Assembly: GCA_030546905.1 (NCBI GenBank)
Contig: JAUOPI010000017.1
Coordinates: forward strand, 18,415-82,414
DNA from: Granulosicoccaceae sp. 1_MG-2023
Lineage (GTDB): Bacteria; Pseudomonadota; Gammaproteobacteria; Granulosicoccales; Granulosicoccaceae
Reading direction: 5' to 3'
Length of the DNA: 64,000 bases
The position numbers and the translations under genes are program-made. The notes under the pieces are model-generated. The model was not told the origin of the DNA. It saw nothing but the letters and a program-made list of their open reading frames with translations, and searched no databases. Positions within the stretch are counted from its first letter, which is position 1; each line of letters begins with the position of its first letter. Shown piece after piece: positions 1 through 10,077 of this stretch.

Positions 1-792
1 GCGCAGTACAAGATCCCGCGCCAATCGCGCCCGCACAGCAATTACTTTCTGATCGACTACGGTGCGCTTAACGAAGACACCGAAGACACCCGCAGTCAGC
101 TGCGCACGCTGAGTTTCCAGCGCGTGCGCCAGACCTCGCGCAAATGGCAGGAAAGCGTCTTTGTACGCTGGGAGCATGAGAAATTCGAGGCCTCCGATGA
201 GAACGACACCATCAACCTCATCCTGCCCGGCATCAGCTACGCCCGTACCCTCTCGCAGGGCGGCGCCAACCCGACTCGCGGTTCCCATATCGGCGTTCAG
301 TTCCTCGGCGGCAGCACCCGTCTGTTCTCCGATATCGATATGTTCAAATCGACGCTGCAACTCAAATGGCTGCGCACCCTGATGCCCAAACACAAGGTGC
401 TCGCCTCGCTCGCTTACGGCGCTATCAGCACCGATTCCTTTTCCCGCGTACCGTCCTCGCACCGCTTTTATGTCGGCGGCGACCGCAGCATCCGCGGTTT
501 CCGTTATCACTCACTGTCGCCGGAAGATGAAGACGGTGATCTGGTCGGCGGCCGTTATATGGAAACCGGCTCACTGGAGTACGATTACACGATTTTCGGC
601 CGCTGGAGCGTGGCCGCGTTTGTCGATGCCGGACGCGCTTTTGACCACTTCGACGCCGCCTATCATGTGGGCACAGGCGGCGGCGTACGCTGGCAATCAC
701 CGGTCGGCCCCATCCGTCTGGATATAGCCTTCGGCGTCAGCGAGGATGACATACCTGTGCGCTTTCATATTTCCGTAGGACCGGACCTGTGA
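1..792 (+). CDS. tamA: TamA, translocation and assembly module outer-membrane subunit (5' end outside window)
   Basis: The reading frame is open from base 1, so only the C-terminal 263 residues are visible. They form the membrane barrel of an Omp85/BamA-family protein. Characteristic pieces are FYVGGDRSIRGFRYHSLSP, which is the conserved GG..SIRGF.Y motif of the barrel, and the ending PVGPIRLDIAFGV followed by FHISVGPDL, a beta-strand of the kind recognised by the Bam machine. TamA works with TamB to insert autotransporters and other outer-membrane proteins and to move phospholipids. The stop overlaps the GTG start of tamB by four bases (GTGA), so the two are translationally coupled. Confidence 0.93.
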   Translation, partial: AQYKIPRQSRPHSNYFLIDYGALNEDTEDTRSQLRTLSFQRVRQTSRKWQESVFVRWEHEKFEASDENDTINLILPGISYARTLSQGGANPTRGSHIGVQFLGGSTRLFSDIDMFKSTLQLKWLRTLMPKHKVLASLAYGAISTDSFSRVPSSHRFYVGGDRSIRGFRYHSLSPEDEDGDLVGGRYMETGSLEYDYTIFGRWSVAAFVDAGRAFDHFDAAYHVGTGGGVRWQSPVGPIRLDIAFGVSEDDIPVRFHISVGPDL

Positions 793-3700
793 AGTTCTTA
801 CACCACACACTGCGCATAGCGCTCACCACCGTACTCGGCCTGTGCGCGATCACGCTGTGCCTGGCGGCCTGGTTTCTCGGCACCACCGAAGGCGCGCGGC
901 AACTGGCACTGATCGCCTCCACGCGATTGCCGCAGCTGGAGCTGCAACTCAACGGCGGCAGTGTGCTGGGCGGCCTGCAGGCCGGGCGCCTGAGCTGGCA
1001 AAGCGACACCCTGGACGCCGAGCTGCTTGACCTGCAGATTCAATGGCAGCCTCAGTGTCTGCTACAGCGCCGGCTCTGTCTTGACAGCCTGCAGGCCAGC
1101 GAGCTGACGCTCCGCCCGCGTCAGGCCGACAATGCCCCGCGCACAGCACGCAGCGGGGCTTTGCAATTACCAGCCATAGACCTGCCACTGGCGCTGGAAC
1201 TGGATCACCTGCAACTGGACTCGCTGCGGCTGGACCTGCAGGAAGGCCGCGAACCTTTGCAGATCCGCGATATCGTGCTCAGCGCCACGGCCCGGGACAG
1301 CGCCTTGCAGATCAACACACTCAGCGCCGCCTACAAGGACTACCGCCTGGCCGCTGACGGCACCCTGTCGCTGCAGGACAACTACCCGCTCAGCCTCGGC
1401 GTGGGTGCCGTCCTGGCCTTGCCGGGTCTGGCGGACCACACCCCGCTCACCATCGACGGCCGGCTCGAAGGCGATCTGCAGAACCTGACCCTCAATGCCG
1501 CCAGCGGCGGGCCTTTTCACACCACCCTGATTGCACAGGCCGATGCACTGGCGGCATCGCTGCCGCTGCGTGCCGCACTGCGCTGGAAACAACTGCAATG
1601 GCCGCCGCAGGGCACGCCACAGGCTCAGGCCGGCGCCGGTGTGCTGACCGTGGACGGCACGCTGGACAGCTACACCACCACCCTGCGCAGCCAGCTCAGC
1701 GCCGGCCCCGTGAACGACGCCGGCATCCGCCTTGACGGACGCCTCAATCGGCAGGGTTTCAGCGCTGACGAGCTGGAAATTACCGCGCTGGACGGTGCGC
1801 TGCACGGCAGCGCCGAACTGAACTGGCAGGACGGCATCGATTGGCAAAGCCGGCTTTGGTTCGAGAACATCAACCCCGCGCCGCTGGCCGCGGACTACCC
1901 GGGCACGCTGCACGGCAGCCTGCTGGGCCGGGGCGAGCTGCGCGACGGCGGCTTTACTCTGACCCTGGCGCCCTTCGTGGTGCAAGGCGAGCTGCGCGGT
2001 TTTCCCGTACACCTGAGCGGCCGCGCCGCCCATACCCTGCCCGACCGCTGGGAGCTGAGCGATCTGCAGCTGATCTCACAGGACAACCGCCTGACCCTTG
2101 AGGCCAGCCTGGCCGGGCAGCTGCAGGCGCGCGGCACCATCGAGGCCGGCGCGCTGCAACAGCTGCTACCTGAGGCTGCCGGCGATCTCAGCGGGAAGTT
2201 TCTCGTCTCCGGTCCGGCGCAGCGCCCCGATATTGAGCTGCAACTGAACGGCGGGACCCTGAGCTACCGCGATATCAGCCTGCGCGCGCCCGCGTTGGAG
2301 GCAAAGCTGCGCGCAGCCGGCCACGAGGCCACACAGCTGCATTTTCACAGCGACAGTCTCAAGCGCGGCAAACACGAACTCAGCGATATTGCGCTGACCC
2401 TGCGCGGCACCCTCGCCGAGCACCTGGCGCAGTTGTCGCTCAACGGGCCCCAGGACAGCAGTGCAAATCTGCAACTGAGCGGCGGGCTCGGCAAGGACAA
2501 GCTCTGGCAAGGCCTTCTGGACGACGCGCAGCTGGTCCTGCCGGCGCATACACTGACCCTGACCGGTCCGGCGCCGCTGCACTATGCACCGGCACAGAAA
2601 ACCCTCACCATGCCCGCGCATTGCTGGCAATCACAAGACGCGCGGCTCTGTCTGGATGAGACCTTGCAGGCCGGTCCGGCCGGCTCGCTGCAGGCGTCCT
2701 TGCAGGGTTACGACCTGAGCCGCCTCAATGCCCTGCTGCCGGAACACACCAGCCTGCGCGGGCCGGCCCGCGCACAACTGAACCTGAGCTGGGACAATAC
2801 GCAGGCACAGCCGGCGCAGTTGCAACTGCAGGCCGGCATCAGCGACGGGCGCATCAGCCGCCGCGATCCGCTCAGCGGCGAAGCCGTCAACTTTGATTTC
2901 CGCTCGCTGACACTCAACAGCCACACCGAAAACGGTCTGATCCAAAATCAACTGCAGCTCAGCTCAGCTGACCTCGGTGATGCAACAGGCGACCTGACAC
3001 TGGACCCCGGCGCCGTTGGCGGCATCCGCATCGAGCGCGGCGAAGTGGATATAGACGGCGTGGACCTGGCCGTTCTGGCGGCCTTTTTCCCCGATATTGA
3101 CAAGCTGACCGGCACCCTCAGCGCTGAAGGCAGCCTGTCCGGCCCTCTGACTGCGGTGGATTTTGACGGCCGCATCCTGCTGGACAACCCGCAACTGAGC
3201 TCGTCATCGCTGCCACTGAGCATCGACGGCGGCCGGGTACAGGCCCGCATCAACGGCGACCGCGCCGTTATTGCCGGCAAACTGATCAGCGGCCACGGCG
3301 AGATCGCCGTGCGCGGTCAGGCGGACTGGCGCGAACGCAGCGATTGGCGCTCGGAGATCCAACTGCAGGGACAATCACTGGCGATCCGGCGCAACCCGGT
3401 GGTCGATTCGGTCATGGGCACCGACCTGCGCCTGAACTTCAGCCCGGGCAAACTGCACATCGGCGGTGAAATCAACGTGCTCGCCGCTGCAATCAACATC
3501 CGCGAGATCCCGGCCGGCGCGACCCGTCCGTCAGCCGATGTGGTGATAGTCGATAGCCAGGGTGATGTGCAGAGCGATAACAGCGCCCTGCAGATCAGCA
3601 CCGATGTAAAGGTCATCCTCGGCGCCGGTGTACGCCTGTCCGGCTACGGTCTCAATGCGGAACTGGGCGGCGATTTCCGCGTGGTACAGGATGCGAACCA

Positions 3701-4292
3701 ACCCTTGCAGCTGTACGGCGAAATTACCGTTCCCAAGGGCATCTATAAATCCTACGGACAGGACCTGACCGTCGAAGACGGGGTGATTCTGCTGATCGGC
3801 CCGGTTGCCCAGACTACGTTGGATATCGAGGCCTACCGCGAGGTGGATAATGTCAAAGCCGGGCTGCAGATCACCGGCAATATCGACGCGCCGGTCATCA
3901 CGCTCTATTCCGAGCCGGACATGGCCGACGAGCGGATTCTGGCCTTTATTGTGCTCGGCCGCGACATCGACGCCGGGGATGACAACGACAGCAATATTCT
4001 GGCAACCGCGGCGCTGTCCATGGGGATCGCCAACGGCCGCGCCCTGGCCACCGATATCGCCGAAACGTTCGGCATCCGCGACTTCAACATCGAGGCCAGC
4101 GGCCGTGGCGAGGACACACAGGTGCTGCTCAGCGGCCGCCTGTCACAGAACCTGCTGGTCCGTTACGGCGTCGGTGTCTTCAGCTCCGTAAACACGCTTT
4201 ACCTGCGCTATGAACTGACCCGGCGGCTGTATCTGGAGACCGCTCAGGGCGTCGAGCGGGCGGTGGACCTGTTTTACTCCTTTGATTTCTGA
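789..4292 (+). CDS. tamB: TamB, inner-membrane-anchored periplasmic bridge protein
   Basis: Protein of 1167 residues starting at GTG, coupled to tamA. Residues 1-30 form a single hydrophobic signal anchor (ALTTVLGLCAITLCLAAWF). The middle is a long run of repetitive amphipathic beta strands rich in L, Q and G, as expected for the hydrophobic groove that spans the periplasm. The C-terminal 300 residues match the TamB/DUF490 domain (GEITVPKGIYKSYGQDLTVE, ILLIGPVAQTTLDIEAYR, ERILAFIVLGRDI) and the protein ends in a phenylalanine-terminated strand (LFYSFDF). Length is close to the enterobacterial protein (about 1260). A strong hairpin terminator lies 12 bases after the stop. Confidence 0.95.
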   Translation: MKFLHHTLRIALTTVLGLCAITLCLAAWFLGTTEGARQLALIASTRLPQLELQLNGGSVLGGLQAGRLSWQSDTLDAELLDLQIQWQPQCLLQRRLCLDSLQASELTLRPRQADNAPRTARSGALQLPAIDLPLALELDHLQLDSLRLDLQEGREPLQIRDIVLSATARDSALQINTLSAAYKDYRLAADGTLSLQDNYPLSLGVGAVLALPGLADHTPLTIDGRLEGDLQNLTLNAASGGPFHTTLIAQADALAASLPLRAALRWKQLQWPPQGTPQAQAGAGVLTVDGTLDSYTTTLRSQLSAGPVNDAGIRLDGRLNRQGFSADELEITALDGALHGSAELNWQDGIDWQSRLWFENINPAPLAADYPGTLHGSLLGRGELRDGGFTLTLAPFVVQGELRGFPVHLSGRAAHTLPDRWELSDLQLISQDNRLTLEASLAGQLQARGTIEAGALQQLLPEAAGDLSGKFLVSGPAQRPDIELQLNGGTLSYRDISLRAPALEAKLRAAGHEATQLHFHSDSLKRGKHELSDIALTLRGTLAEHLAQLSLNGPQDSSANLQLSGGLGKDKLWQGLLDDAQLVLPAHTLTLTGPAPLHYAPAQKTLTMPAHCWQSQDARLCLDETLQAGPAGSLQASLQGYDLSRLNALLPEHTSLRGPARAQLNLSWDNTQAQPAQLQLQAGISDGRISRRDPLSGEAVNFDFRSLTLNSHTENGLIQNQLQLSSADLGDATGDLTLDPGAVGGIRIERGEVDIDGVDLAVLAAFFPDIDKLTGTLSAEGSLSGPLTAVDFDGRILLDNPQLSSSSLPLSIDGGRVQARINGDRAVIAGKLISGHGEIAVRGQADWRERSDWRSEIQLQGQSLAIRRNPVVDSVMGTDLRLNFSPGKLHIGGEINVLAAAINIREIPAGATRPSADVVIVDSQGDVQSDNSALQISTDVKVILGAGVRLSGYGLNAELGGDFRVVQDANQPLQLYGEITVPKGIYKSYGQDLTVEDGVILLIGPVAQTTLDIEAYREVDNVKAGLQITGNIDAPVITLYSEPDMADERILAFIVLGRDIDAGDDNDSNILATAALSMGIANGRALATDIAETFGIRDFNIEASGRGEDTQVLLSGRLSQNLLVRYGVGVFSSVNTLYLRYELTRRLYLETAQGVERAVDLFYSFDF

Positions 4293-4303
4293 ACAGGCAC
4301 AAA

Positions 4304-4328
4304 AAAAGCCGGCCCAAGGCCGGCTTTT
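4304..4328. terminator. Intrinsic terminator after tamB, probably bidirectional
   Basis: Perfect 11-bp inverted repeat AAAAGCCGGCC / GGCCGGCTTTT with a 3-nt loop. A-tract on one side and T-tract on the other mean it can stop transcription from tamB and from the leftward small ORF ending at 4348. Confidence 0.85.
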
Positions 4329-4347
4329 CAGCCAATTGATATTGTCA

Positions 4348-4581
4348 TTATTTTCCGTTGATACCCGTATCGGTCGGCAATTCCAGACCCCACTCGGCTT
4401 CACGGTTTTCTATAAATACGCCCTTCAGGCGTTCGATCAATTTACTCACTATCGCAATCACAGTTAGGTCGCTTTTGTCGGTGCGTGATACATCAGTCCA
4501 TGTACCGTCCAAACTTCGCGACACGTTTAACACCCCAACGGCCTGTTGGCTTCCATGCTGCTGGCCCGATGCGTCTGTCAT
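4348..4581 (-). CDS. Possible small hypothetical protein (77 aa)
   Basis: Not recognised. An open frame from ATG at 4581 gives 77 residues; a TTG at 4632 would extend it to 94. It is polar, with no membrane segment, and contains a short amphipathic stretch (TVIAIVSKLIERLKGVFI) that could form a helix. In its favour, its stop lies 20 bases before the bidirectional hairpin shared with tamB, and it fills most of the gap of about 390 bases between tamB and ccoS. Against it, there is no convincing Shine-Dalgarno sequence and a shorter frame is open on the opposite strand. Treat as tentative. Confidence 0.35.
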   Translation of the reverse strand: MTDASGQQHGSQQAVGVLNVSRSLDGTWTDVSRTDKSDLTVIAIVSKLIERLKGVFIENREAEWGLELPTDTGINGK

Positions 4582-4718
4582 TATGTTATTCACTGTCAGG
4601 CAGCGTTCTGACGCTATACGGAATATAGACAAGTTCTGACAAATAACAATGTACGCGGCGTTACCGCCCGTTAAGACAGAACAGGCTTAAACGATCCGGG
4701 ATGGCGAATTAAAGCAAA

Positions 4719-4955
4719 TTAATTCAAGGAGTTATCATCTGACTCAGCCGACTTGTCGGCTTTTGTAAGCGGCTTGCCGGCCGCGTCATGAGTGGCTGAT
4801 TTTGCGACAGGCTCCTCATCATCGTCCATGAGGATTTTATACGCCGGCCCTTCAAGATCATCGAACTGGCCCGACTTGACCGCCCACACCAGCGCGCCGA
4901 CGATAATCACCGTGAACAGGCCGCTGATCGGCAACAACAGGTATAAGACTTCCAC
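4719..4955 (-). CDS. ccoS: CcoS, cbb3-type cytochrome oxidase assembly protein
   Basis: 78-residue protein with one N-terminal membrane helix (LYLLLPISGLFTVIIVGALV) followed by the family signature AVKSGQFDDLEGPAYKILMD. The polar acidic tail beyond residue 45 is longer than in the shortest homologues. CcoS is needed for cofactor insertion into the catalytic CcoN subunit. It lies 13 bases downstream of the copper ATPase gene ccoI on the same strand, the usual ccoI-ccoS order, and so is presumably co-transcribed with it. Confidence 0.92.
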   Translation of the reverse strand: MEVLYLLLPISGLFTVIIVGALVWAVKSGQFDDLEGPAYKILMDDDEEPVAKSATHDAAGKPLTKADKSAESDDNSLN

Positions 4956-4968
4956 TTTTCTCTCCGGA

Positions 4969-7446
4969 TCAGTCGGGCAGCTGCCGTAAACGGCGCGAAT
5001 TCAGCACCACCAGCAGTGAGCTGAGCGACATGCCGATAGCAGCCATCCAGGGCGCAACAAAACCGGCCGCCGCGGCCGGAATGGCAATCACATTGTACAA
5101 CAAGGCCCAACTGAGATTCTGACGGATCACTGCGGCAGTTCGTCGCGCCTGGGCAAAACCACGCCGCAGCACATCCAGCGAATTGGACGTCAGCACCACA
5201 TCGGCGTTGAACTTGGACAACTGCGCCGCCGAGCCCATGGCCACCGAGACCGCCGCCCCGGCCAGCACCGGCGAATCGTTCAGCCCGTCACCGATCATCG
5301 CCACCACCGCGCCGGCCGCTTCGCGCTCGCGGATAAAGGCCAGCTTCTGCTCCGGGCGCAGACGGCTATGCACATCGCTGATACCGACCGCGGCGGCGAC
5401 CCGTTGCGCCGGCGACGCCGCATCACCGGTCAGCAGATGCGTCTTCACGCCGCCCCCGTGCAGCGCACTGACCAGACCGGCGGCGGACGGCCGCAGGTCG
5501 TCACCGAGTAAGAAATACGCCAGCACGGCCTGCTCATCAGCCAACACCACCAGCGACAGACCGCTGTCCTCCAGCGCCGCCAGATCCTGCGCCGGCACAG
5601 ACAGGCCGGCCTGTTCTTCGACAAAGGCCACGGTACCGGCGAACAGGCGACGCCCGTCAACCACACCGCTGACCCCGCGACCGGGGAAATTACGCGCCTG
5701 TGTAACCGGACGCGGCCCCGCACCGCCGGCAGCCGCCTCCGCGGCACTGACCAGCGCGCGGCCAAGCGGGTGTTCGGAGACAGACTCCACCGCAGCAACC
5801 AATTGCAAGGCCTGCGCCGCATCGGCTGCAGCACGCACCTCGGTCTGCTGCAGCACCAGCTCACCGTCAGTCAGGGTGCCCGTTTTATCCAGGCAAACAT
5901 CGGTGACGCGCGACAAGGTCTCCAGCGCATGCCCGCGCGTGACCAGCATGCCGGCCGAGACCAGCGCACTGGTGGCCGAGGTAATCGCAGTCGGTGTCGC
6001 CAGCGACAAAGCACAGGGACAGGTCACCACCAGCAGCGACACCACCACCGCCAGCCAGTCGCCGGTGCCGGACCAATACCAGCCCAGCCCGGCCAGCGTG
6101 GCGATCGACAGAATCCCTAGTACAAACCAGGCGGCGATGCGGTCCGCGGTCAAAGCCACGGCCGGCTTTTCGCCCTGAGCGCGCTCCATCAGGCGGATCA
6201 TATGCGACAGCACCGTATCCTCACCGATACGCGTGACCCGCAAGGTCAGCGGACTGCCGCTGTTGAGGCTGCCGCCGATCAGCTCGTCACCGGCCCCGCA
6301 ACTACGCGGCACACTCTCACCGGTCAGCAGGGACTCATCGACTGCCGACTCGCCTTCTTCCACCACGCCGTCAACCGGAATCACCTCGCCGGAACGCACC
6401 AGCAGGCGGTCACCGACACACAGCTCAGCCACAGGTACGGTCTCGGAAGCGCCTTGATCGCCGCTCAGGCGCCGCGCCGTGGCCGGCGTCATGCGCGTCA
6501 GGCGCTCATTGACATCGGCGGAGTGCTCGCGCGAACGGAATTCAAAAAAGCGCGCCGTGGACAGAAAGAACACGAACATCGCGATGGAGTCGTAATAAAC
6601 ATGCCCTCGCCCGGTGACCGTGGCGTAAACACTGCCGGCAAAGGCAATCGTCAGGCCCAGCGCCACCGGCACATCCATACCAAGGCGGCGGGTGCGCAGA
6701 TTGCTCAGTGCGGCGGAATAAAACGGCCGCGCCGAATAGAACAACACCGGCAAAACCAGTATCAGCGCAAACCAGTTAAACAGGTGCCGCCAGCGCTCTT
6801 CGATCCCCAGCCAGTCGCCCAGATAAGTGGCCACCGCCAGGGTCATGATCTGCATGCCGACCACACCGGCCAGACCGATGCGGCGCAAGGCCAGCTTGCG
6901 CTCTTTTTGCAGCAGATTGTGTTGTTGTTGCGGGTCGTAGGGATGGGCCTGATAGCCGATCATGCGAATTGCCGCGAGAATGTCGCTGAGACGGATACGG
7001 CTGTTGTCCCAAACCACCCGCGCACGGTGGGTGGCGTAGTTAATCTGCACCGACAACACCCCGTCGAGGTTGTTCAGGTGCCGCTCATTGAGCCAGATAC
7101 AGGCCGCGCAGGTGATGCCTTCGAGCAACAGCGAGGCCTCGCGGGTGTCGCCCTCACCGGCCGCAACAAAGCTTTTCTGAATCTCCGGATTGTCGTAGAC
7201 CTGCAGCTCCAGCAGGAAGTCCGGTACCAGTTCATCAGCCCGTTCGGCAAAGCCCGTGCGGTGGCGGTAGTAGGCTTCCTGGCCGGCACCGACGATGGCT
7301 TCGGCAACCGCCTGGCAACCGGCACAGCACATCTCGCGCGGCTCACCGAGAATGTCCGTACTCAGGTGGACATCATCAGGCACCGGCTGACCGCAGTGAA
7401 AGCAGGTACCGGCTTGTATCTCAGGAGTAGAAGTATCAGCGTTCAC
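4969..7446 (-). CDS. ccoI: CcoI/FixI, copper-exporting P1B-type ATPase for cbb3 oxidase assembly
   Basis: About 825 residues from a GTG at 7446; in-frame starts reach back to 7542, but the extra residues look non-conserved. Order of parts: N-terminal cysteine cluster (CFHCG, then CCAGC), typical of the FixI subgroup; a heavy-metal-associated domain with GITCAACIW; membrane helices; the actuator loop TGES; the transmembrane copper motif CPC (VVTCPCALSLATPT); phosphorylation site DKTGTLTDGE; nucleotide-binding SEHPLGRAL; hinge GDGLNDSP. It delivers copper across the inner membrane for the CcoN CuB site. It is divergent from ccoN, with the FNR-type site in the shared region. Confidence 0.94.
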   Translation of the reverse strand: MNADTSTPEIQAGTCFHCGQPVPDDVHLSTDILGEPREMCCAGCQAVAEAIVGAGQEAYYRHRTGFAERADELVPDFLLELQVYDNPEIQKSFVAAGEGDTREASLLLEGITCAACIWLNERHLNNLDGVLSVQINYATHRARVVWDNSRIRLSDILAAIRMIGYQAHPYDPQQQHNLLQKERKLALRRIGLAGVVGMQIMTLAVATYLGDWLGIEERWRHLFNWFALILVLPVLFYSARPFYSAALSNLRTRRLGMDVPVALGLTIAFAGSVYATVTGRGHVYYDSIAMFVFFLSTARFFEFRSREHSADVNERLTRMTPATARRLSGDQGASETVPVAELCVGDRLLVRSGEVIPVDGVVEEGESAVDESLLTGESVPRSCGAGDELIGGSLNSGSPLTLRVTRIGEDTVLSHMIRLMERAQGEKPAVALTADRIAAWFVLGILSIATLAGLGWYWSGTGDWLAVVVSLLVVTCPCALSLATPTAITSATSALVSAGMLVTRGHALETLSRVTDVCLDKTGTLTDGELVLQQTEVRAAADAAQALQLVAAVESVSEHPLGRALVSAAEAAAGGAGPRPVTQARNFPGRGVSGVVDGRRLFAGTVAFVEEQAGLSVPAQDLAALEDSGLSLVVLADEQAVLAYFLLGDDLRPSAAGLVSALHGGGVKTHLLTGDAASPAQRVAAAVGISDVHSRLRPEQKLAFIREREAAGAVVAMIGDGLNDSPVLAGAAVSVAMGSAAQLSKFNADVVLTSNSLDVLRRGFAQARRTAAVIRQNLSWALLYNVIAIPAAAAGFVAPWMAAIGMSLSSLLVVLNSRRLRQLPD

Positions 7447-7682
7447 GCCTGACTCACGGATAAGGATCGGACTCCGGCCCTTTGACCGGATGGCGCGCAT
7501 TGTGCCGCAAATCGCCCCCGTCGGGTAGCGACGGGCGAGCATTTACGGTGCAAATAACGAGCATAAGAAATATCAATCATGCACTTTTGCTGTGCACAAA
7601 TGGCCGAGATTTTTCCCACAGCGGCAGGCTTCTATATTAGAATCGCGTAACCTTTTGTGGCCACCACAGCGGATCGCCGCTA

Positions 7683-7696
7683 TTGACCGAAATCAA
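7683..7696 (+). promoter_or_regulatory. FNR/Anr-type binding site upstream of ccoN
   Basis: TTGACCGAAATCAA matches the FNR/Anr consensus TTGAT-N4-ATCAA at 9 of 10 fixed positions. It lies about 130 bases before the ccoN start. A loose -10 (TACGCT, 7724-7729) puts the site near -41 to -45, the usual position for a class II FNR activator. Oxygen-limited induction of cbb3 oxidase by FNR/Anr is well established; its action here is inferred. The same 380-base gap also holds the start of ccoI. Confidence 0.75.
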
Positions 7697-7824
7697 TGCT
7701 TACAAAACCGTGATCCCTGAAGCTACGCTCGCCCGAGTTTTATATTTTTTCTTCCAACCTTAACCACAACTTAAACCAGAGAATCTTCCATAAAAATCAT
7801 GCTTATCCGGAGGCATAAAAACTA

Positions 7825-9252
7825 ATGGATACTTCAACCACGTATAACTATAAAGTCGTGCGGCAGTTTGCCGTCATGACGGTTATCTGGGGTATCGTCG
7901 GCATGTCCGTCGGTGTTCTGATAGCCTCACAGCTGGCCTGGCCGGCCATGAACTTCGAGATCCCGTATCTCACGTTCAGCCGTCTGCGCCCGCTCCACAC
8001 CAATGCTGTTATCTTCGCCTTCGGCGGATGTGCATTGTTTGCCACCTCCTACTACGTCGTACAACGCACCTGCCATACCCGCCTGTTCGGTGGCCCGTTG
8101 GCGGCGTTTACGTTCTGGGGCTGGCAGCTTGTCATCGTACTGGCGGCCATCACACTGCCGCTGGGTCTGACTTCGACCAAGGAGTACGCTGAGCTTGAGT
8201 GGCCGATCGACATCCTGATCACGATCGTCTGGGTCTCTTACGCTATCGTCTTCTTCGGTACGATCTTCAAGCGCAAAACCTCGCACATCTATGTTGCGAA
8301 CTGGTTTTTCGGTGCCTTCATCCTGACCATCGCCATGTTGCACATCGTCAACAACATGGAAGTACCGGTCACTCTCTGGAAGTCGTACTCGGCGTATTCC
8401 GGTGCCAAAGACGCGATGATTCAGTGGTGGTACGGTCACAACGCGGTAGGTTTCTTCCTGACTGCGGGCTTCCTGGGCATGATGTATTACTTCGTCCCGA
8501 AACAGGCCGGTCGTCCGGTTTACTCGTACCGCCTGTCCATCGTGCACTTCTGGGCGCTGATTTCGACCTACATCTGGGCCGGTCCTCACCACCTGCACTA
8601 CACTGCGCTGCCGAACTGGACCTCTTCTCTGGGCATGGTCTTCTCCCTGATTCTGCTGGCGCCTTCCTGGGGCGGCATGATCAACGGCATCATGACGCTC
8701 TCCGGTGCCTGGGACAAACTGCGTACTGACCCGATCCTGCGCTTCCTGATCGTTTCCCTGTCCTTCTACGGTATGTCTACCTTCGAAGGCCCGATGATGG
8801 CGATCAAAACCGTTAACGCCCTGTCTCACTACACAGACTGGACCGTCGGCCACGTACACTCCGGTGCGCTCGGCTGGGTTGCCATGGTGTCTATCGGTTC
8901 ACTGTACGCGCTGCTGCCGAAACTGTTCGGTCGCGAGGGTATGTACAGCACCCGCCTGATTGAACTGCACTTCTGGATGGCCACGCTCGGCACCGTGCTT
9001 TACATCGCTTCCATGTGGATTTCCGGTGTTATGCAAGGCCTGATGTGGCGTGCGGTTAACGCGGACGGCACACTGACTTACAGCTTCATCGAATCTGTCG
9101 AAGCCAGCCACCCGTTCTACGTTGTGCGTATGCTCGGCGGCCTGATTTTCCTCGCCGGCATGCTGATCATGGCTTACAACGTCTACCGCACAATCCGCGG
9201 CAGCAAAACAGCCGAAGTGGATACCTCTATCCCGGCGGTCGCTGCGCACTGA
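7825..9252 (+). CDS. ccoN: CcoN, catalytic subunit I of cbb3-type cytochrome c oxidase
   Basis: 475 residues, full length, about 12 membrane helices. Haem and copper ligands are visible: [11 protein letters not shown] (low-spin haem histidine), [13 protein letters not shown] and GPHHLHYT (CuB histidines and the HH pair), and HVHSGALGW near the high-spin haem. CcoN reduces oxygen to water and pumps protons with high oxygen affinity. A good Shine-Dalgarno (CCGGAGG) precedes the ATG. First gene of ccoNOQP, under the FNR/Anr-type site at 7683. Confidence 0.97.
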   Translation: MDTSTTYNYKVVRQFAVMTVIWGIVGMSVGVLIASQLAWPAMNFEIPYLTFSRLRPLHTNAVIFAFGGCALFATSYYVVQRTCHTRLFGGPLAAFTFWGWQLVIVLAAITLPLGLTSTKEYAELEWPIDILITIVWVSYAIVFFGTIFKRKTSHIYVANWFFGAFILTIAMLHIVNNMEVPVTLWKSYSAYSGAKDAMIQWWYGHNAVGFFLTAGFLGMMYYFVPKQAGRPVYSYRLSIVHFWALISTYIWAGPHHLHYTALPNWTSSLGMVFSLILLAPSWGGMINGIMTLSGAWDKLRTDPILRFLIVSLSFYGMSTFEGPMMAIKTVNALSHYTDWTVGHVHSGALGWVAMVSIGSLYALLPKLFGREGMYSTRLIELHFWMATLGTVLYIASMWISGVMQGLMWRAVNADGTLTYSFIESVEASHPFYVVRMLGGLIFLAGMLIMAYNVYRTIRGSKTAEVDTSIPAVAAH

Positions 9253-9275
9253 ACTGAATCCAGGAGCTAATCAAC

Positions 9276-9881
9276 ATGAGCTTTACACATGACGTTGTCG
9301 AGAGAAATGTCGGCCTGCTGACTGTCCTGATACTGCTGGTTATCAGTATCGGTGGCCTGGTTCAGATCGTGCCGCTGTTTTTTATCGACGAAACCACACA
9401 GCCGGTCGAAGGCCTCAAGCCTTACACCGCGGTCCAGCTGACCGGCCGTGACATCTATATCCGGGAAGGTTGCGTACAGTGCCACTCCCAGATGATCCGT
9501 CCGTTCCGCGCTGAAACCGAGCGCTACGGTCATTACTCTGTTGCCGGTGAGTCTGTTTACGACTTCCCGTTCCTCTGGGGTTCCAAACGTACCGGACCTG
9601 ATCTGGCCCGCGTTGGCGGTCGTTACAGTGACGACTGGCACCGCGTCCACCTGATCAACCCGCGTGACGTGGTACCCGAGTCGGTAATGCCTGCTTATCC
9701 GTGGCTGGAAACCGCCATGGTCGACAGCTCTGACATCGAAGCGAAGATGAAAGTGCTGCGCAAACTGGGCGTTCCCTACACTGATGAGGACATTGCCGGC
9801 GCCAAAGCCGAACTCGAAGGCGTTACCGAACTCGACGCCCTGATTGTCTACCTGCAGAACCTCGGGCTCCTCGTTAAATGA
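9276..9881 (+). CDS. ccoO: CcoO, mono-haem cytochrome c subunit of cbb3 oxidase
   Basis: 201 residues with one N-terminal anchor helix ([20 protein letters not shown]) and a single haem c motif [14 protein letters not shown]. The distal methionine is probably in [11 protein letters not shown]. CcoO takes electrons from CcoP and passes them to CcoN. AGGAG lies 10 bases before the ATG; the gene follows ccoN by 23 bases. Length and motif order match the family. Confidence 0.96.
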   Translation: MSFTHDVVERNVGLLTVLILLVISIGGLVQIVPLFFIDETTQPVEGLKPYTAVQLTGRDIYIREGCVQCHSQMIRPFRAETERYGHYSVAGESVYDFPFLWGSKRTGPDLARVGGRYSDDWHRVHLINPRDVVPESVMPAYPWLETAMVDSSDIEAKMKVLRKLGVPYTDEDIAGAKAELEGVTELDALIVYLQNLGLLVK

Positions 9882-9891
9882 GGTCCCTGAA

Positions 9892-10077
9892 GTGACGTAC
9901 GACGACATCAGAGGAATCGGTACGCTGCTGGCGATGCTTGCCTTCCTGGCCGTCGTGATCTGGGCCTGGAGCAAGAATCGCAAGCAATCGTTTAAAGACG
10001 CTGCGAATCAGATCTTCGATAACGACGAAGAAGAGATGCATCGCAAGTCAGTATCTGAGGCTAATAAAAATGAGTAA
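9892..10077 (+). CDS. ccoQ: CcoQ, small subunit of cbb3 oxidase
   Basis: 61 residues from a GTG at 9892, which has a GAGG ribosome-binding site at 9882. The frame is open further upstream inside ccoO, but those residues are out-of-frame ccoO sequence. One membrane helix (GTLLAMLAFLAVVIWAWS) is followed by NRKQSFKDAANQIFDNDEE, the classic CcoQ tail. CcoQ stabilises the complex. It overlaps the ccoP start by eight bases. Confidence 0.93.
   Translation: MTYDDIRGIGTLLAMLAFLAVVIWAWSKNRKQSFKDAANQIFDNDEEEMHRKSVSEANKNE

Noticed and set aside
6202..7452. 416-codon open frame opposite ccoI
   Set aside because: Antisense shadow; low-complexity composition with no recognisable motif.
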